Assembly: GCA_964611125.1 (NCBI GenBank)
Contig: CAZSZO010000006.1
Coordinates: 68,670 to 132,669, forward strand
Direction of reading: 5' to 3'
DNA length: 64,000 nt
DNA from: JAEUIX01 sp964611125
Lineage (GTDB): Bacteria > Planctomycetota > Phycisphaerae > Phycisphaerales > UBA1924
The translations under genes and the position numbers were made by a program. The number at the start of each line of letters is the position of its first letter. Positions within the stretch are counted from its first letter, which is position 1. This document shows, piece by piece, positions 32,347 to 42,820 of this stretch. The notes under the pieces were generated by a model, which was not told where the DNA came from, searched no databases, and saw nothing but the letters and a program-made list of their open reading frames with translations.

Positions 32347-34140
32347 ATGCGTCAATCACCCACGCGTTCGAGCGGTGTCGGTCGCTTCCGCGTGCTGACC
32401 GCTGCGCCCTTGGGTGGCGTTGTGTTGGTGTCTTTGGTGCTTGGGGGAAACGCCCGGGCCCAGTTGGTTGTCGCCAACGCGAATGGCACGACCGCGGTGT
32501 CGCCGCTGAAGTTGATCGACGTATCGGTGGGCGGGCTGCGCTCGCGGGACCTCACGGCGGGCAATGTCGCTTTCTCGGGGCTCGCGGCGGACAACGCGGG
32601 CGGGCGGTTGTTCGCGGTAGACGCCGGCCCCGGCGGCGAGCGCGTGCTTTGGGTCTATCCGATGGCGGACTCGGGACCGCTGGGCGCTCCGGCGCTTGTG
32701 CCACTGACTAGCGGCGGGTTTTCCATTTCCACCTCGATCCCGGCGCTGGCGTGGGACTCGCGGGACAATGTGCTGGTTGGGCCGTTTCAATCCTTAGGGT
32801 GGATCTTGGCGAGAATCGATCCCCAGTCCGGCCAGACGACCGTCGTAGGGAGCGGCTTCACGACGTCGAGTATCCCCACAGCGCTGGATTATGACGCGGG
32901 GACTGACGCGTTCTACGTTGTGCGGAACTCCACCTCAACCGGCGCGCCGTTTACATCGGGGCGGGGGTTGTATCGGATCAACAAGCCGCTCTCGGCGGCG
33001 ACGTACACGTTCCTGTCGGCGTTCCCGGCCGGTGAAACCGAGATCGACGGCCTCGCGGCCGGCAACGGGCGGCTGTACCTGGTGAACGACACGGGCGCCG
33101 AGGCGATCCATGTCTACAACCTCACCACCAACGCGTACGAGGCGAGCGTGGCGAACCCGCTGGGCGCCGGTACGGTCGCTGGGGGGGCGTGGGCCCCGGC
33201 GCTGCTGCTGCCCACCGTGACGCGCCTGGTGGCGGAGGCGGAGCCCAACGAGACCAAGACCACCGCGACGTGCGCGATCCCGCTGGCCGCGGGAGAGGGG
33301 TTGGGGGGAATCACCACGGGGTCATCGACCACGGCTCCGGGCGCGGCGAGCGCCGACAGCTTTCTCGTCGGCTCGCCACGGGCGGCGCCGGAGATCTATC
33401 GGCGCCGGCTCGACTTGTATTCAGCGACGCCGGGGCACACGTGCACCATCCGGGGGCTGCAGCAGAGTGCGGGCGTGATCAACCAATCGTTCGACTCGAC
33501 GGCTCAGACGGGGGTGGCGCTGGCTGACGGCGGGCGCCGGAATCAGTGGTACGACTTCGGGGGACGCGGCCAGGTGTACTACCGGGTCGCCGGGAGCGCC
33601 GCGACGAGCGAAGAGTACCGCGCGGTGCACAGCATCACGCTGGTCACGCCGACCGACCTGGGCGCCTTTGCGGGCACCCAGCTGACGCTGTCCAAAGCCG
33701 GGGTCGATTCCTGGGACCTTGATTTTTGGGTGTACGACGAGAACTTCACCGCGTTGCCGGGATTCGGGCACGACGACAATGACGGCGCCGGGTTGACCCG
33801 AGATTTCGCGCCGGGGAGCTACTACCTGGCGCTTGGCCGGTTCAACCTCGGCAACGACCAGGCCTCGCCGCCGGACGACACGTTTCGTTCCGGTGGGGTC
33901 GCCGACTTCCCCGGGGTGGTGTGGAGCTCCAGCACGACCTCCAGCGGGAGCACCACGTTTCGGATCACGACCGCCGCGGGCGCGCTGGACACGGTGGTGA
34001 TTCAGACGGAAGCGTTGCAGGTCCACTGGTATCGCTTCACGGTCGTGCAGCCGTGCAACACCGACTTTGACGGGAGCGGGGTCACCGATCCCGACGACCT
34101 GTCGGACTACATCACGGCGTACTTCAACGGATGCCGGTAG
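32347..34140 (+). CDS. Secreted protein with C-terminal dockerin-like calcium loop
   Basis: The product is 597 residues from ATG 32347, with GGAG about nine bases upstream. A signal peptide (VLTAAPLGGVVLVSLVLGGN ARAQ) leads into a beta-rich region with repeated sequence resembling NHL/propeller strands (GLAADNAGGRLFAVDAGPGG, IDGLAAGNGRLYLV). A second region shows pre-peptidase C-terminal (PPC)-like traits (AEAEPNETKTTATC, WDLDFWVYDENF, GSYYLALGRFNLG). The C-terminus is one loop, DFDGSGVTDPDDLSDYITAY, between two cysteines. It is probably cell-surface or extracellular, with no enzymatic motif seen. Confidence 0.8.
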   Translation: MRQSPTRSSGVGRFRVLTAAPLGGVVLVSLVLGGNARAQLVVANANGTTAVSPLKLIDVSVGGLRSRDLTAGNVAFSGLAADNAGGRLFAVDAGPGGERVLWVYPMADSGPLGAPALVPLTSGGFSISTSIPALAWDSRDNVLVGPFQSLGWILARIDPQSGQTTVVGSGFTTSSIPTALDYDAGTDAFYVVRNSTSTGAPFTSGRGLYRINKPLSAATYTFLSAFPAGETEIDGLAAGNGRLYLVNDTGAEAIHVYNLTTNAYEASVANPLGAGTVAGGAWAPALLLPTVTRLVAEAEPNETKTTATCAIPLAAGEGLGGITTGSSTTAPGAASADSFLVGSPRAAPEIYRRRLDLYSATPGHTCTIRGLQQSAGVINQSFDSTAQTGVALADGGRRNQWYDFGGRGQVYYRVAGSAATSEEYRAVHSITLVTPTDLGAFAGTQLTLSKAGVDSWDLDFWVYDENFTALPGFGHDDNDGAGLTRDFAPGSYYLALGRFNLGNDQASPPDDTFRSGGVADFPGVVWSSSTTSSGSTTFRITTAAGALDTVVIQTEALQVHWYRFTVVQPCNTDFDGSGVTDPDDLSDYITAYFNGCR

Positions 34141-34165
34141 GCCCGCGACGTGGGGAGTGCGGGCC
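34140..34165 (+). terminator. Stem-loop directly after the stop codon
   Basis: GGCCCGC (34140-34146) and GCGGGCC (34159-34165) pair perfectly around a 12-base loop, beginning on the last base of the stop codon. No T-tract follows, so termination is uncertain. Confidence 0.3.
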
Positions 34166-34363
34166 AACTCCGGTCCGGCGTTGGCGCCTCGAAGGGACTT
34201 CGCGGTTGGGGCTTTGCGGGGGGGCGAGTGGCGTGGGTTTGGCAGGTTCGACTTGGCTCGCGGTCGTTCATACGTGTTTCTTGCGTCTTCGGTGGACTCT
34301 TTGAATCAAGCCAGCCGACCCCGGGCCGTGCGGAGCGCGGCCGTGGCGGCAAGAAGGTGTCCC

Positions 34364-37300
34364 ATGCAACGCACTCCGGATGGTTCTGTCGTCCCGCTCT
34401 TCGACCGATCGCTGCGGAACTCCAGGAGTCGCCGCCTGATGGCCCGCGCGCAGCACGGCATGGGGGCGCCGGGGGCGGTTGTCGAAGCGCTCGAGCCGCG
34501 CAAGCTTCTGGCGATCACGTGGGACGGTTCGTCCGGAGACAACCTCTGGTCCAACCCCGCGAACTGGAACCTCAACCGCGTTCCCGGCGCGACCGATGAC
34601 GTCGTCATCCCGAACGTCGCCGGCGCTCCCACCATCACGTTCAGTGCCGCGGCGGGAACGGTCTCGATCCTCACGCTGACGGCTTCGGAGGCGTTCAGCG
34701 TGACCGGCGGGTCGCTGACGCTGACCAGCCCATTGGCCAACGTCGCGACGTTCGATCGTCCCTTCAGCCAGTCGGGTGGCACGTTCCGGACGAGCACGAC
34801 CGGCTCAGACGTGACGTTCAACAGCGGGTTCACGCTCTTGAGCGGAACGTTCTTCATGGCGGGGTCGGCGTTCCTGCTGGCGGGTGGTTCGTCGAGCGGC
34901 GGGTCGCTCTCGGGCAACGGCGAGTTGGACATCGCCAACGGCACGACGTTTACGTTCAGCGGCGGCACGCGCACGATCAACGACCTGAACATCGACATCA
35001 ACGGGGGCTCGCTCAACTGGACGGCGACCAACACCACCTGCGACAACGACGTGGTGTTCTTCCTCGACGCGGCGGGCACGTTCATCTACAACGCCGGGGC
35101 TTCGTCGAGCATCCTGCAGGGCGCCGGGTCCGGCTCGCGCATCTCCGGGGCGGGGACCTTCGTCAAGAACAACAGCGTCTCGGCGAACATCGCCATCGAG
35201 GCCGCCTTCGACGGAACCGTGAACATCAACAACGGCACGCTGCGGCTCAGCGGCGGCGACGGCGCGCTGGACACTTCCGGGGACTTCGCGGTCGGCGCCA
35301 ACGGCACGCTCGACCTCCGGGCCGGCACGTTTGATTTTCTGGCGGCATCGTCGGTGAGCGGCAGCACCTTCAGCGTGAGCGGGGCGACGGTGACGATGGA
35401 CGGCATCATCGGCGTGACGAGCCTGGAAGTGATCGGCGGAACGCTGGAGTACAACAACGCGGCCGAAGCCACGGCCGTGGTGTTCGTGCTCCAAGCGGGC
35501 GTGGTGACGACCGACGCGTCAGTATTGTCGACCGCCGGCGACATCGTGGTCTCAGGGACGTTCAGTTGGACCGGCGGCGACCTGCTTGCGGGTGCGAATG
35601 GCAGCGATATTGTGGGGGTGCGGATCCTCGAGAGCGCCACGGCCTCGATCTCCGGACCCGCCCGCTTACTCGGGCGGCAGATCTTCAACCTGAGGGGAAC
35701 GGTCACGTTCGATGCTCCCACGATCAACACCCAGCCCTTCGCTTCGATCGTCAATTTCGGCGGTCAGTTTGTTCTGACCGGCGACGGCGTCATCGGGAGC
35801 GGCCTGGGTCAGTGGGACAACACCGGCACGGTCACCAAGTCCGGATCCGGGCGGACGGTGATCAACATGTCGTTCGACGGCAACAGCATCGCGACGGTGT
35901 CCACGACCGCCGTCAACGGCGGTACGCTGGCCATCGAGGGCGCGATGACCAGCGCCGACGACGACTTCTTTGTGAACTTCGGGTGCGTGCTCGAGTTCGG
36001 CGGCGCCAACACCCAGGTCATCGGCGGGGAACAGACCATCTCGGGCAGCGCCGGCGGCCTGCGCCTGCTCAACACCGGTTCGTTCACGTGCTTCGGCAAC
36101 ATCAACATGGTGAACGGATTCGTCACCATCGACGGAAGTGCGACGTTCACCTTCGGCGTCGATGCCGGATCGAACCCGGCTCCGACACGGAGCACGCGAC
36201 AGCTCAGCGTCAATTCGGGCACGATGGAGATCAATGGCACGCCTTGGACGGTGACCGATCGCGTGCTCCTTTCGGGTGGGACGATCGACACGAACCTGAC
36301 CTCCAACACCTGGCTGCTGGAGATGTCGGGCGGCACGCTCACCGGGAGCGGCAATACGACGCTGACTGGGGCCAGCGCATGGTCGGGCGGGTTCATGGAC
36401 GGGTCGGGGACAACCGTTGTTGGCAGCGGGGCGACGCTGACGCTCCCCGGCAGCCTGAGCAACCCGATCCTGTCGCGCCCGTTGCTGGTGGATGGCACCG
36501 GCGTGCTCTCGTGGACCGGCGGCAACATCTCCATGACCGGTGCGACCATCACCGTGGGCGCCACGGCCGACTTCCTCGCATCCAGCGGCGGCTCGATCCT
36601 CAACACGTCCGGGGCCAACCTCGTCAGCCTCGCGGGCGACCTGATCCGGAGCGGCGCCCTCTCGGCGTCATCGATCCAGGTTCCGCTGAACATGACCGCC
36701 CAGTCCACCGCCGACATCTTCGTCACCGGGGGCACGCTCCTCCTCGGCGGCGGCGGCGACCACGACGGCGACTTCTCCGTCTCCCTGGGGGCGACCCTGC
36801 AGTTCTCAGGCGGCACGCACACCTTCGCCCCCGGGCAGAACATCAGTGGCGCAGGGAACGTCCGCGTCACCGGCCCGGCGGTCGTGTCCAACATCGTCTC
36901 GTTCAGCAACACCGGGTCGGTGACCGTCGCGGGCGGCACGATGAGTACGCTCGCGGGCGGCGTGTTCTCGACGGGATCGCTGGTGGTCTCGGGGGGAACG
37001 GCGACCCTCAATCAGGCCCTCACGCTGACGACCGGGGCGACGGTCTCGGGCGGCGCGCTCTCCGTCAACGCCACCATGTCCTGGCCCGCCCTGAACATGA
37101 CCGTGGGCACGTTGAGCGGTTCTGCCGCCGTCGCGCTCACCGGCGCGGCGGCCGGCACGTGGAGCGGCGGCACGATCACCGATGTCAGCGTACAGGTCCT
37201 TTCCGGGTCGGTGTTCGAGATCAGCGGCGCCGGCGCCAAATCCCTCTCGGGGACGTTCATCAACCTCGGCGAGACAAACTTCACTTCCGGCACGATCACC

Positions 37301-40300
37301 TTCAACAACGGCGTGATCGAGAACGCGGCGGGCGGGCTGTTCACGATCAACGGAGCCGCGGCGATGACGGGCGCCGGCGGCACCAACCGCTTCGACAACA
37401 CGGCCACGGTCGTCAAGTCCGCCGGCGGGATCTTCACCGTCACGGTGCCTTTCAACCAGGACGGCGCGGCCGGGGCGACGAACATCGACGGGGGCACGCT
37501 CGTGCTCGCCGCGGGAGGGGCGCACCTGGGCGATTTCTCGATCGATCCGGGAGCAACCCTGCGGTTGGGCGGCGGCCACACGCTGGGGGTGGGCTCAGCC
37601 GTGAGCGGCGGGGGGACGCTGGAGATCGTCGGCGGGAACAACACGTTCTCCAGCGTCACCAACGTGACCGGCGGCGTGACTCACTCCGGCGGCGCGACGA
37701 CGTTCAACGCCAACTGCCTGGGCGGGAACTTTACGTTCAGCGGCGGCAGCGTGACCTTCGCCGGCGCGGCGGTGCTCTCCCCTTCGGGCGTGGTGACCGT
37801 TTCAGGCGCCACCGTTACGCTGAGCTCCGCCAACGCGTGGCCGATCCTGGACTTCTCCGCCGGGACGATCACCGGGGCCGGCAACCTCGCCCTGACCTCC
37901 GGGACCATCGCCTCCACGTGGACGGGCGGGACGATGTCGGGCACAGGGACCACCAGCACCGCCGCCTCGGCGAGGCTCTCCGTCAGCGGACCCGACGCCA
38001 AGACGCTCGCCCGCCCGCTCACCAACGCCGGCGCGCTTACGCTGGGCGACGGCCCCTTGACCTTCGCGGGCGCCGTCCTCACCAATTCCGCCGCGGGCAT
38101 CGTCGATGTCGCGGGCGCGGCCTCGCTGGAGCAGAGCCCGGGCGTGAATGTCTTCGATAACGCCGGCATCGTCAACAAGACCAGCGCGGCAAACGCCACG
38201 GTCAACGTCGTCTTCAACCTCGCCGCGCCGGCCTCCCGGCTCAACGTCGTCGGCGGGCGCATCAGCCTGCTTCGCGGCGGCGCGCACTCGGGCGATTTCG
38301 ATATCAGTTTCGGGGCCACGCTCGAACTGGCGAGCGTCCACACCACTGATGCGGGGTCCTCGATCTCCGGAGCGGGTGGGGACCTGCTCATCTCCGCCGG
38401 CGCCAGCGTGCTGGGCGGTCCGGTGACCGGCCTGACCACGGTGGCCCATGCCGGCGGAAACACGTCGTTCAACGCCGCGCTCTCGGCGGTGAACCTGGTC
38501 TTCAGCGGGGGCACGGCGACGGCGGCGGTCGCCGTGAGTTCGTCCAATCTGGTCACGATTTCGGGAGCGACGGTTGTCGTCAACGCGACCAGCCCCTGGC
38601 AGAGGCTGGACCTCTCAGCGGGCACGCTGGGAGGTTCGGGGACCGTGACGCTGGGCGCTACGGGCGGGCTGGTCTCGAACTGGACCGGCGGCGCGATGTC
38701 CGGGGCCGGCGTGACGACGGTGGCCACGGGGGCGCGACTCACGATCCAGGGGAACGTCACGCTTGCGCGTGATCTGACCTTGGTGGGGACCTCCGACCTC
38801 GACTGGCTTTCCGGCGATGTTTCCATGACGGGCGGGGTCATCCGTGTCCTGGGCACCACCGCCGATTTCAACATCTCCAGCCCCGGGTCGATCCTCAACA
38901 CCTCGGGCGTCAATTCCGTCCAGGTTACCGGCGACATCGAGAAGACCGGGACGGTGATCAGCACCGTCGCGGTGCCCGTCTCGATGCTCTCACAGGCCAA
39001 CGCTGATATCAACGTGGGCGCAGGCACGCTGGTGCTCTCCGGCGGCGGCGCCCACGACGGCGACTTCTCGGTGTCCTCGGGCGCCACGCTGAGGTTCGCG
39101 GGCGGCACGCACACATTCGCGGCCGGCCAGGGCATCAGCGGTGCGGGAGGCGTCGAGTTCGTCGCGGGGACGATCACCGGCCTCCAGGGTTCGTCGGTCT
39201 CCACGTTCCGCGTCCTCGGCGCGACGGTTTCGATGGTGACCGGGCCCTTCTCCGCGAGTCTGCTGGTGGTCTCGTCGGGTACGCTCACGCTCGGGGCCCC
39301 GTTCACCGCGACCGTGCTCACCCTCTCGGGCGGAACCATCGATGGATCGGGCGGGCTCACGATCCCCGCCGGCTCAGGCGTGAGTACCTGGTCCGGCGGC
39401 GCCATGAACGGAACGGGGCTCACGACCATCAGCGCAGGGCGTCAGCTTGATATCACGGCCGCAGCGGTCAAGACGCTGGGGCGAGTGCTCGAGAATCGCG
39501 GCACGCTCAACTGGGTTTCGGGGAACATCAACCTGAACGGCGGTGAGCTCCGAAACGGCGTCGTCGGCGCGCCGGGGACGATGAACTTCACCTCGGCCAG
39601 CACCGCGACGGCCGGTGGAACCGGCGGGCTGATTACCAACGGACCCGGTTCGACCATCGATGTCGCCGGCACGCACACGATCGGCGGGACGTCCAGCCCC
39701 GTGGTGTTCAACAGCGCTGGCCCGGTGAACGTCAATGGCGTCCTGACCATTGCCGGTGGCGGGACGGCCTCGGCGGACATGACGGTGCTGGACATGGACG
39801 GACTGCTCACTTTCTCGAGCAATTACACGTTTAATGCCGCCACCCTGCGTCTCAACGACGGCTTCACGTTTATCGAAGCCGTGACCATCACGTTGAACAA
39901 CTCAACCATCCTCGTCAACTCCGCGCTGGTAGATTCCACCCCGTCACTCCTTCAGTTCCGTGGTGGGTCACGCTTCGCAGGCACTCCCGCAACCAGCGCG
40001 ATCGTCATCAACGGAGCCGGCGTTGCACAGCGACAGAGCAGCTCCGCGGGCGCCGTTGTGTTCGACGTCCCCATTTTCTGTTCCGTCCAGGGAACCCTTG
40101 GGCTCGGAAGCTCAGGAGCGGTTGGAACCACGACCCTGAACGCAGGAGGTACGTTGGCGGGACGGACAATATGGGGCCCGACCACGACGGTGGTGATCAA
40201 CGGCACAGCGCCGCTCTTCACCAGTACGTCCATGGTCGACTTCAGCGGCACGCTGCGAACCGCCGTGCCGATCACCTTTGCCGGGTCGGTCCGGTTCGGA

Positions 40301-41476
40301 GGGAGCGGGACCGCCGGTCTGATCGACTCGACGGCCTCCACGGGGTCGGTTCGGATCGAGGGGACCTTTGACTGGCTCTCGGGCGCCATAAGCGTCGCCG
40401 GGGGGGTCGTCGTCGCCCCGATTGGTGTGCTGAACGTGCCCGCCGGCACGGGCGTGAGCACGCTGAACACCACCCTGGAGAACTTCCGGACCGTCAACCT
40501 CCAGGGCCGGGGCTTCCAGACCCCGGGCGTGCTCATCACCAATCGCCTCGATAGCGCGATCAACGTCTCCGGCGCGGCGGCCATCGTCGACACCTCGCCC
40601 GGGTCCATCGCCGGCGCGATCATCAACGAGGGCTTGCTGCGGGTTGGGCTCCAGGGGTCCCTCAGCGTCGCCGCTACGTTACCGTTCCTCAACGCCCCGC
40701 TGAGCGGTACGGTCATCGTCGACGGCGGCGCACTCGTTCTGGGCAATGTGGAGAACCTCTCTCCGCTGTCGCTCACGCTCACAGGCGGAACGTGGATGGT
40801 CCGCAACGGTGGCTCGATCGACTTCGCCCTCCCCGTCCGCACCAACGCCGCCAACATCTTCATCGACGGCGCGACCTCCACGTTCCCTGCTCTCTCCACG
40901 CTCTCAACCAACCAGGGAGCCATCCTGCTGAGCGGCGGCGCGGACCTCGCGATTGCACCCTTCGGCGGACTGCTGGCCAACGACGGTCTGATCGACGTCG
41001 GCGCCGGGAGCGTGGTGAGCGTGGCCGGCGCGTTCACCCAGGCCGCCGCGGCGTCGATCGCAACCACGATCGCGGCCGCCGGAGCGCCGGACGGCGTGGG
41101 CCGCGTCGAAGTGACTGGGTCAGCGTTCCTCAGCGGCGCCGCGACGGTGCGGTTCGCGCCAGGCTACGCGCCCGCCATCGGCGACACCGCGACGTTCCTC
41201 ACTTCGCCCTCCATCTCCGGCCAGTTCTCGGCGGCGGTGCTCCCGAGCCCGGACATGGGCATGAGGTTCCTGATCGACAGTTCGGGCGACGCCATCTCGT
41301 TCCGCGTGCTCGACCCCGCCGACTTCAATCTCGACGGCGTCGTGGACCCCGACGACCTCTCGGACTTCATCGCCGGCTTCTTTGGCTCCCCGGCGAACCC
41401 CAACACCGACTTCAACGGCGACGGCGTCGTGGACCCCGACGACCTTTCCGACTACATCGCTGCGTTCTTCGGCTGA
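34364..41476 (+). CDS. Giant beta-repeat surface protein with paired dockerin-like loops
   Basis: The product is 2370 residues from ATG 34364, with AAGG six bases upstream. Instead of a classic signal it has an Arg-rich start followed by VVEALEPRKLLAITW, the LEPR-L-L motif seen at the N-terminus of many planctomycete and other giant exported proteins. The body is a long series of Gly/Thr/Ser/Asn-rich beta-strand repeats (forms of TWSGGTMSGTGTT, GGTLVLAAGGAHLGDFSI, VSGATVTL), as in autotransporter passenger beta-helices. No autotransporter barrel is present. The C-terminus carries two calcium-loop modules (DFNLDGVVDPDDLSDFI and DFNGDGVVDPDDLSDYI), a complete dockerin-like pair. It is likely an adhesin or surface-layer protein. 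Confidence 0.85.
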   Translation: MQRTPDGSVVPLFDRSLRNSRSRRLMARAQHGMGAPGAVVEALEPRKLLAITWDGSSGDNLWSNPANWNLNRVPGATDDVVIPNVAGAPTITFSAAAGTVSILTLTASEAFSVTGGSLTLTSPLANVATFDRPFSQSGGTFRTSTTGSDVTFNSGFTLLSGTFFMAGSAFLLAGGSSSGGSLSGNGELDIANGTTFTFSGGTRTINDLNIDINGGSLNWTATNTTCDNDVVFFLDAAGTFIYNAGASSSILQGAGSGSRISGAGTFVKNNSVSANIAIEAAFDGTVNINNGTLRLSGGDGALDTSGDFAVGANGTLDLRAGTFDFLAASSVSGSTFSVSGATVTMDGIIGVTSLEVIGGTLEYNNAAEATAVVFVLQAGVVTTDASVLSTAGDIVVSGTFSWTGGDLLAGANGSDIVGVRILESATASISGPARLLGRQIFNLRGTVTFDAPTINTQPFASIVNFGGQFVLTGDGVIGSGLGQWDNTGTVTKSGSGRTVINMSFDGNSIATVSTTAVNGGTLAIEGAMTSADDDFFVNFGCVLEFGGANTQVIGGEQTISGSAGGLRLLNTGSFTCFGNINMVNGFVTIDGSATFTFGVDAGSNPAPTRSTRQLSVNSGTMEINGTPWTVTDRVLLSGGTIDTNLTSNTWLLEMSGGTLTGSGNTTLTGASAWSGGFMDGSGTTVVGSGATLTLPGSLSNPILSRPLLVDGTGVLSWTGGNISMTGATITVGATADFLASSGGSILNTSGANLVSLAGDLIRSGALSASSIQVPLNMTAQSTADIFVTGGTLLLGGGGDHDGDFSVSLGATLQFSGGTHTFAPGQNISGAGNVRVTGPAVVSNIVSFSNTGSVTVAGGTMSTLAGGVFSTGSLVVSGGTATLNQALTLTTGATVSGGALSVNATMSWPALNMTVGTLSGSAAVALTGAAAGTWSGGTITDVSVQVLSGSVFEISGAGAKSLSGTFINLGETNFTSGTITFNNGVIENAAGGLFTINGAAAMTGAGGTNRFDNTATVVKSAGGIFTVTVPFNQDGAAGATNIDGGTLVLAAGGAHLGDFSIDPGATLRLGGGHTLGVGSAVSGGGTLEIVGGNNTFSSVTNVTGGVTHSGGATTFNANCLGGNFTFSGGSVTFAGAAVLSPSGVVTVSGATVTLSSANAWPILDFSAGTITGAGNLALTSGTIASTWTGGTMSGTGTTSTAASARLSVSGPDAKTLARPLTNAGALTLGDGPLTFAGAVLTNSAAGIVDVAGAASLEQSPGVNVFDNAGIVNKTSAANATVNVVFNLAAPASRLNVVGGRISLLRGGAHSGDFDISFGATLELASVHTTDAGSSISGAGGDLLISAGASVLGGPVTGLTTVAHAGGNTSFNAALSAVNLVFSGGTATAAVAVSSSNLVTISGATVVVNATSPWQRLDLSAGTLGGSGTVTLGATGGLVSNWTGGAMSGAGVTTVATGARLTIQGNVTLARDLTLVGTSDLDWLSGDVSMTGGVIRVLGTTADFNISSPGSILNTSGVNSVQVTGDIEKTGTVISTVAVPVSMLSQANADINVGAGTLVLSGGGAHDGDFSVSSGATLRFAGGTHTFAAGQGISGAGGVEFVAGTITGLQGSSVSTFRVLGATVSMVTGPFSASLLVVSSGTLTLGAPFTATVLTLSGGTIDGSGGLTIPAGSGVSTWSGGAMNGTGLTTISAGRQLDITAAAVKTLGRVLENRGTLNWVSGNINLNGGELRNGVVGAPGTMNFTSASTATAGGTGGLITNGPGSTIDVAGTHTIGGTSSPVVFNSAGPVNVNGVLTIAGGGTASADMTVLDMDGLLTFSSNYTFNAATLRLNDGFTFIEAVTITLNNSTILVNSALVDSTPSLLQFRGGSRFAGTPATSAIVINGAGVAQRQSSSAGAVVFDVPIFCSVQGTLGLGSSGAVGTTTLNAGGTLAGRTIWGPTTTVVINGTAPLFTSTSMVDFSGTLRTAVPITFAGSVRFGGSGTAGLIDSTASTGSVRIEGTFDWLSGAISVAGGVVVAPIGVLNVPAGTGVSTLNTTLENFRTVNLQGRGFQTPGVLITNRLDSAINVSGAAAIVDTSPGSIAGAIINEGLLRVGLQGSLSVAATLPFLNAPLSGTVIVDGGALVLGNVENLSPLSLTLTGGTWMVRNGGSIDFALPVRTNAANIFIDGATSTFPALSTLSTNQGAILLSGGADLAIAPFGGLLANDGLIDVGAGSVVSVAGAFTQAAAASIATTIAAAGAPDGVGRVEVTGSAFLSGAATVRFAPGYAPAIGDTATFLTSPSISGQFSAAVLPSPDMGMRFLIDSSGDAISFRVLDPADFNLDGVVDPDDLSDFIAGFFGSPANPNTDFNGDGVVDPDDLSDYIAAFFG

Positions 41477-41569
41477 GCCGCCCGCGCCGCACCTTCAACC
41501 ACCCCCTCCGGCGGCATCCGGCGGCACGCTGCGCTCGGAATCGCCCGAAGCCTTCGAAAAGGAAATCCC

Positions 41570-42547
41570 ATGAACGCTCCGCTTCGCTCCGAACACGCCC
41601 GCACGGCCCGCGCCCAGTCCGCCCGGGCAAACATGGCCCTCCTCATCGCCGGAGTGCTCGCGTCAGCGCTTTCCGCTCATGCCGCCCCGCCGCGCTACGC
41701 CCTGCGCGTCGCGGCCGACGCCCCGGTCGCCTGGTACCGACTCAACGAAGCCGCCATCTCGGCTCCTGCGCTCGACGCCAGCGGCAACGGTTTCGCGGCG
41801 GTCTACAGCGCGGCGGGCGTCTCGCCCAGCCAGCCTGGCCTGTTCGCCGGCGGCGGGGCGGGGCCGGACTCCGCCGCCCGGTTCACGGGCGGAAGGCTGA
41901 CCGTCGCCAATGCGGCCGCGCTGAACCCCGATCGCATCACGCTCGAAGCCGTGGTCCGTTGGGATGGTCCCAACGGATTCCTGCAGCGCGTCATCGAGAA
42001 ATCGTTCGTCAGTGATGGCTCGCAGTCGCTCTATGCGCTGTGCGTCGCCAACGACGGGCGCGTGGTGTTCGAGGTTCGCAGCACCGGCCCCACCACGCTT
42101 ACCGGCGTCACGGCGCTCGCCGTCGGGCAGGAGGCCCACCTCGTCGCAACCTTCGATGCGCCGACTCTGAGGATCTACATCAACGGCGTCCTGGACGCTC
42201 AGGTCGCCTCCCCCAACCCGAATGCGCTCGGCTCCAGCTCCCACCCCCTGGGCATCGGCAACCAGGCGCTCCGCAACCGCCCGTTCAACGGCGTGATCGA
42301 CGAGGCCGTCGTCTTCGACTTGGCGCTACCGGCCCAGCGCATCCTGGCCCACCACCACGGCCTCACCGGCCAGATGCCCTGCCCCGCCGACCTCAACGAC
42401 GACGGCAATCTCAACTCCGACGACCTCTCCGACGCCATCGCCTGCTACTTCGATTCCGGATGCCACTTCGACATCAACGTCGACGGCCGGACCGACCCGG
42501 ATGACCTCTCCGACTACATCGCGGCGTATTTCGGCGGTTGCCCATAG
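41570..42547 (+). CDS. Secreted LamG-like lectin-domain protein with dockerin-like pair
   Basis: The 325-residue protein has a signal peptide (MALLIAGVLASALSAHA-APP). A concanavalin-A/LamG-like fold follows at about 40-260: VAWYRLNEAAISAPALDASG, ITLEAVVRWDG, LRIYINGVLDAQV, NRPFNGVIDEAVVFDLAL. Such domains usually bind carbohydrate. The C-terminus has two calcium loops (DLNDDGNLNSDDLSDAI and DINVDGRTDPDDLSDYI) within a cysteine-framed module. It starts 93 bases after the giant protein gene on the same strand. Confidence 0.85.
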   Translation: MNAPLRSEHARTARAQSARANMALLIAGVLASALSAHAAPPRYALRVAADAPVAWYRLNEAAISAPALDASGNGFAAVYSAAGVSPSQPGLFAGGGAGPDSAARFTGGRLTVANAAALNPDRITLEAVVRWDGPNGFLQRVIEKSFVSDGSQSLYALCVANDGRVVFEVRSTGPTTLTGVTALAVGQEAHLVATFDAPTLRIYINGVLDAQVASPNPNALGSSSHPLGIGNQALRNRPFNGVIDEAVVFDLALPAQRILAHHHGLTGQMPCPADLNDDGNLNSDDLSDAIACYFDSGCHFDINVDGRTDPDDLSDYIAAYFGGCP

Positions 42548-42565
42548 GACTCACCGCGGCGCGAC

Positions 42566-42697
42566 TCATTTCGGAGGGGGCGTCCACGTGGCCTTGAGCA
42601 CGGGATTCTCGCCGTCGAGCTCGAACGTAATCGACCTCTCGGAGTACATGGCGTCAAGCGAGTGCGAGAGCTCCTCGACGTACTGCAGCAGCTCCAT
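42566..42697 (-). CDS. Small hypothetical protein (start uncertain)
   Basis: The frame gives 43 residues from ATG 42695-42697 (MELLQYVEELSHSLDAMYS, ending LKATWTPPPK). It stays open upstream toward the tRNA (QQLATSRHALGSGGDAG), so a GTG 10 codons earlier or another start may be used. The amphipathic helix and charged composition look coding, but no family was recognised. It is convergent with the lectin gene. Confidence 0.4.
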   Translation of the reverse strand: MELLQYVEELSHSLDAMYSERSITFELDGENPVLKATWTPPPK

Positions 42698-42805
42698 CGT
42701 CGACGCGTCGCCCAACGGCGCCACTCGCCCGGCATCCCCGCCAGACCCCAACGCATGGCGACTCGTTGCGAGCTGTTGCGTCAGGATGCGGCCGGTTGCC
42801 CCGGG

Positions 42806-42811
42806 TACAAT
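42806..42811 (+). promoter_or_regulatory. Possible -10 box of the tRNA gene
   Basis: TACAAT lies nine bases before the tRNA's first base, which fits initiation at or near 42818-42821. No good -35 box is seen at the usual spacing. Confidence 0.4.
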
Positions 42812-42820
42812 CCTCGGCAC

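Noticed and set aside
35566..38160. Long Arg/His/Gln-rich frame inside the giant beta-repeat gene
   Set aside because: Composition typical of a shifted frame of Gly/Thr/Asn-rich repeats; the giant protein's own frame explains the repeats and the C-terminal modules.
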